DNA from: Acidobacteriota bacterium
GTDB lineage: Bacteria; Acidobacteriota; UBA6911; RPQK01; JADFOI01
Assembly: GCA_022562935.1 (NCBI GenBank)
Contig: JADFOI010000018.1
Span: forward strand, 1-39,488
Length of the DNA stretch: 39,488 nt
Reading direction: 5' to 3'
Part shown: piece by piece, positions 39,451 to 39,488 of the stretch
Layout of the letters: each line of letters opens with the position of its first letter
How positions within the stretch are numbered: the stretch's first letter is position 1
The notes under the pieces: generated by a model
Told to the model about the DNA's origin: nothing
Databases searched by the model: none
The model's input: only the letters and a program-made list of their open reading frames with translations
Translations under genes and position numbers: made by a program

Positions 39451-39488
39451 AGAACCTCCGGAATGTGGGAGGCACCTCAGGTGCCGAA
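39451..39488 (+). repeat. REP module, copy D, running off the right edge
   Basis: The last 38 bp of the window are identical to the central part of copies A and B (palindrome at 39471-39485). The unit continues beyond the end, so another REP element probably lies there. Confidence 0.85.

Noticed and set aside
39284-39475. A 63-codon minus-strand frame near the right edge
   Set aside because: It overlaps the promoter of the A-type carrier and has no ribosome site or motif.
1-39488. tRNA, rRNA, prophage, toxin-antitoxin or defence genes
   Set aside because: I looked through all gaps and found no cloverleaf, rRNA segment or such gene families. The only mobile signatures are the two REP-type transposases and their repeats.

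Overview
The window is a bacterial chromosome segment of about 39.5 kb, with medium-to-high GC, roughly 38 genes on both strands and short gaps. The mix of features fits Acidobacteriota best, although no marker gene here proves it. The features are carriers of the ADP/ATP-translocase (Npt) type with HEAT repeats, a futalosine-route menaquinone gene (mqnD), an animal-type transketolase of about 630 residues, a PEP-CTERM protein, a lipoprotein NagZ, a HAD enzyme with a DFNG motif, and two REP-associated Y1 transposases. It reads as core chromosome with small REP-type elements. I see no prophage, plasmid, CRISPR array, rRNA or tRNA.

Left part (1-12289): a 5'-cut Npt-like carrier with HEAT repeats and its tandem paralogue; a GT-A glycosyltransferase converging on a UPF0104 flippase-like membrane protein; a GMC-type flavoprotein; a lipoprotein beta-N-acetylhexosaminidase; ilvD; and, divergent from ilvD, a double universal-stress protein followed by an ArsB/NhaD/P-protein-type ion transporter.

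Middle (12290-23907): a PEP-CTERM protein behind a sigma-54-like promoter; a Y1 transposase inside 86-bp inverted REP modules; an operon starting with an LplT-PlsC-acyl-ACP-synthetase triple fusion and continuing, with stop/start overlaps, into an OpuC/Osm-type osmolyte ABC importer (ATPase, permease, lipoprotein binding protein); ispH with a cupin; a long-chain acyl-CoA synthetase; and a MerR-type regulator with a degenerate B12-binding-like half.

Right part (23908-39488): on the minus strand a peptidase M20 enzyme with proline dehydrogenase, and an azurin-like cupredoxin with queF; an operator-rich gap of 592 bp before an orphan OmpR-type winged-helix protein; an MBL hydrolase and mqnD; a MoeZ-like E1/rhodanese protein, an A-type Fe-S carrier and a small receiver-like protein; a second REP transposase between 70-bp identical repeats; folB overlapping an alpha/beta hydrolase; UPF0173; a HAD phosphatase; ygfZ; transketolase; a thioredoxin-fold protein; and a second A-type Fe-S carrier.

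Common threads are Fe-S and sulfur handling (two A-type carriers, YgfZ, MoeZ-like, IspH, IlvD), membrane-lipid repair with osmoprotection, and several repeat families. The repeats are two REP families with their own transposase, a third REP-like doublet without one, and an AT-rich dispersed repeat found five times in intergenic gaps. Several promoters match sigma-70 closely (17-bp spacers), and three of them lie so close to the start codon that the transcripts should be leaderless or nearly so.
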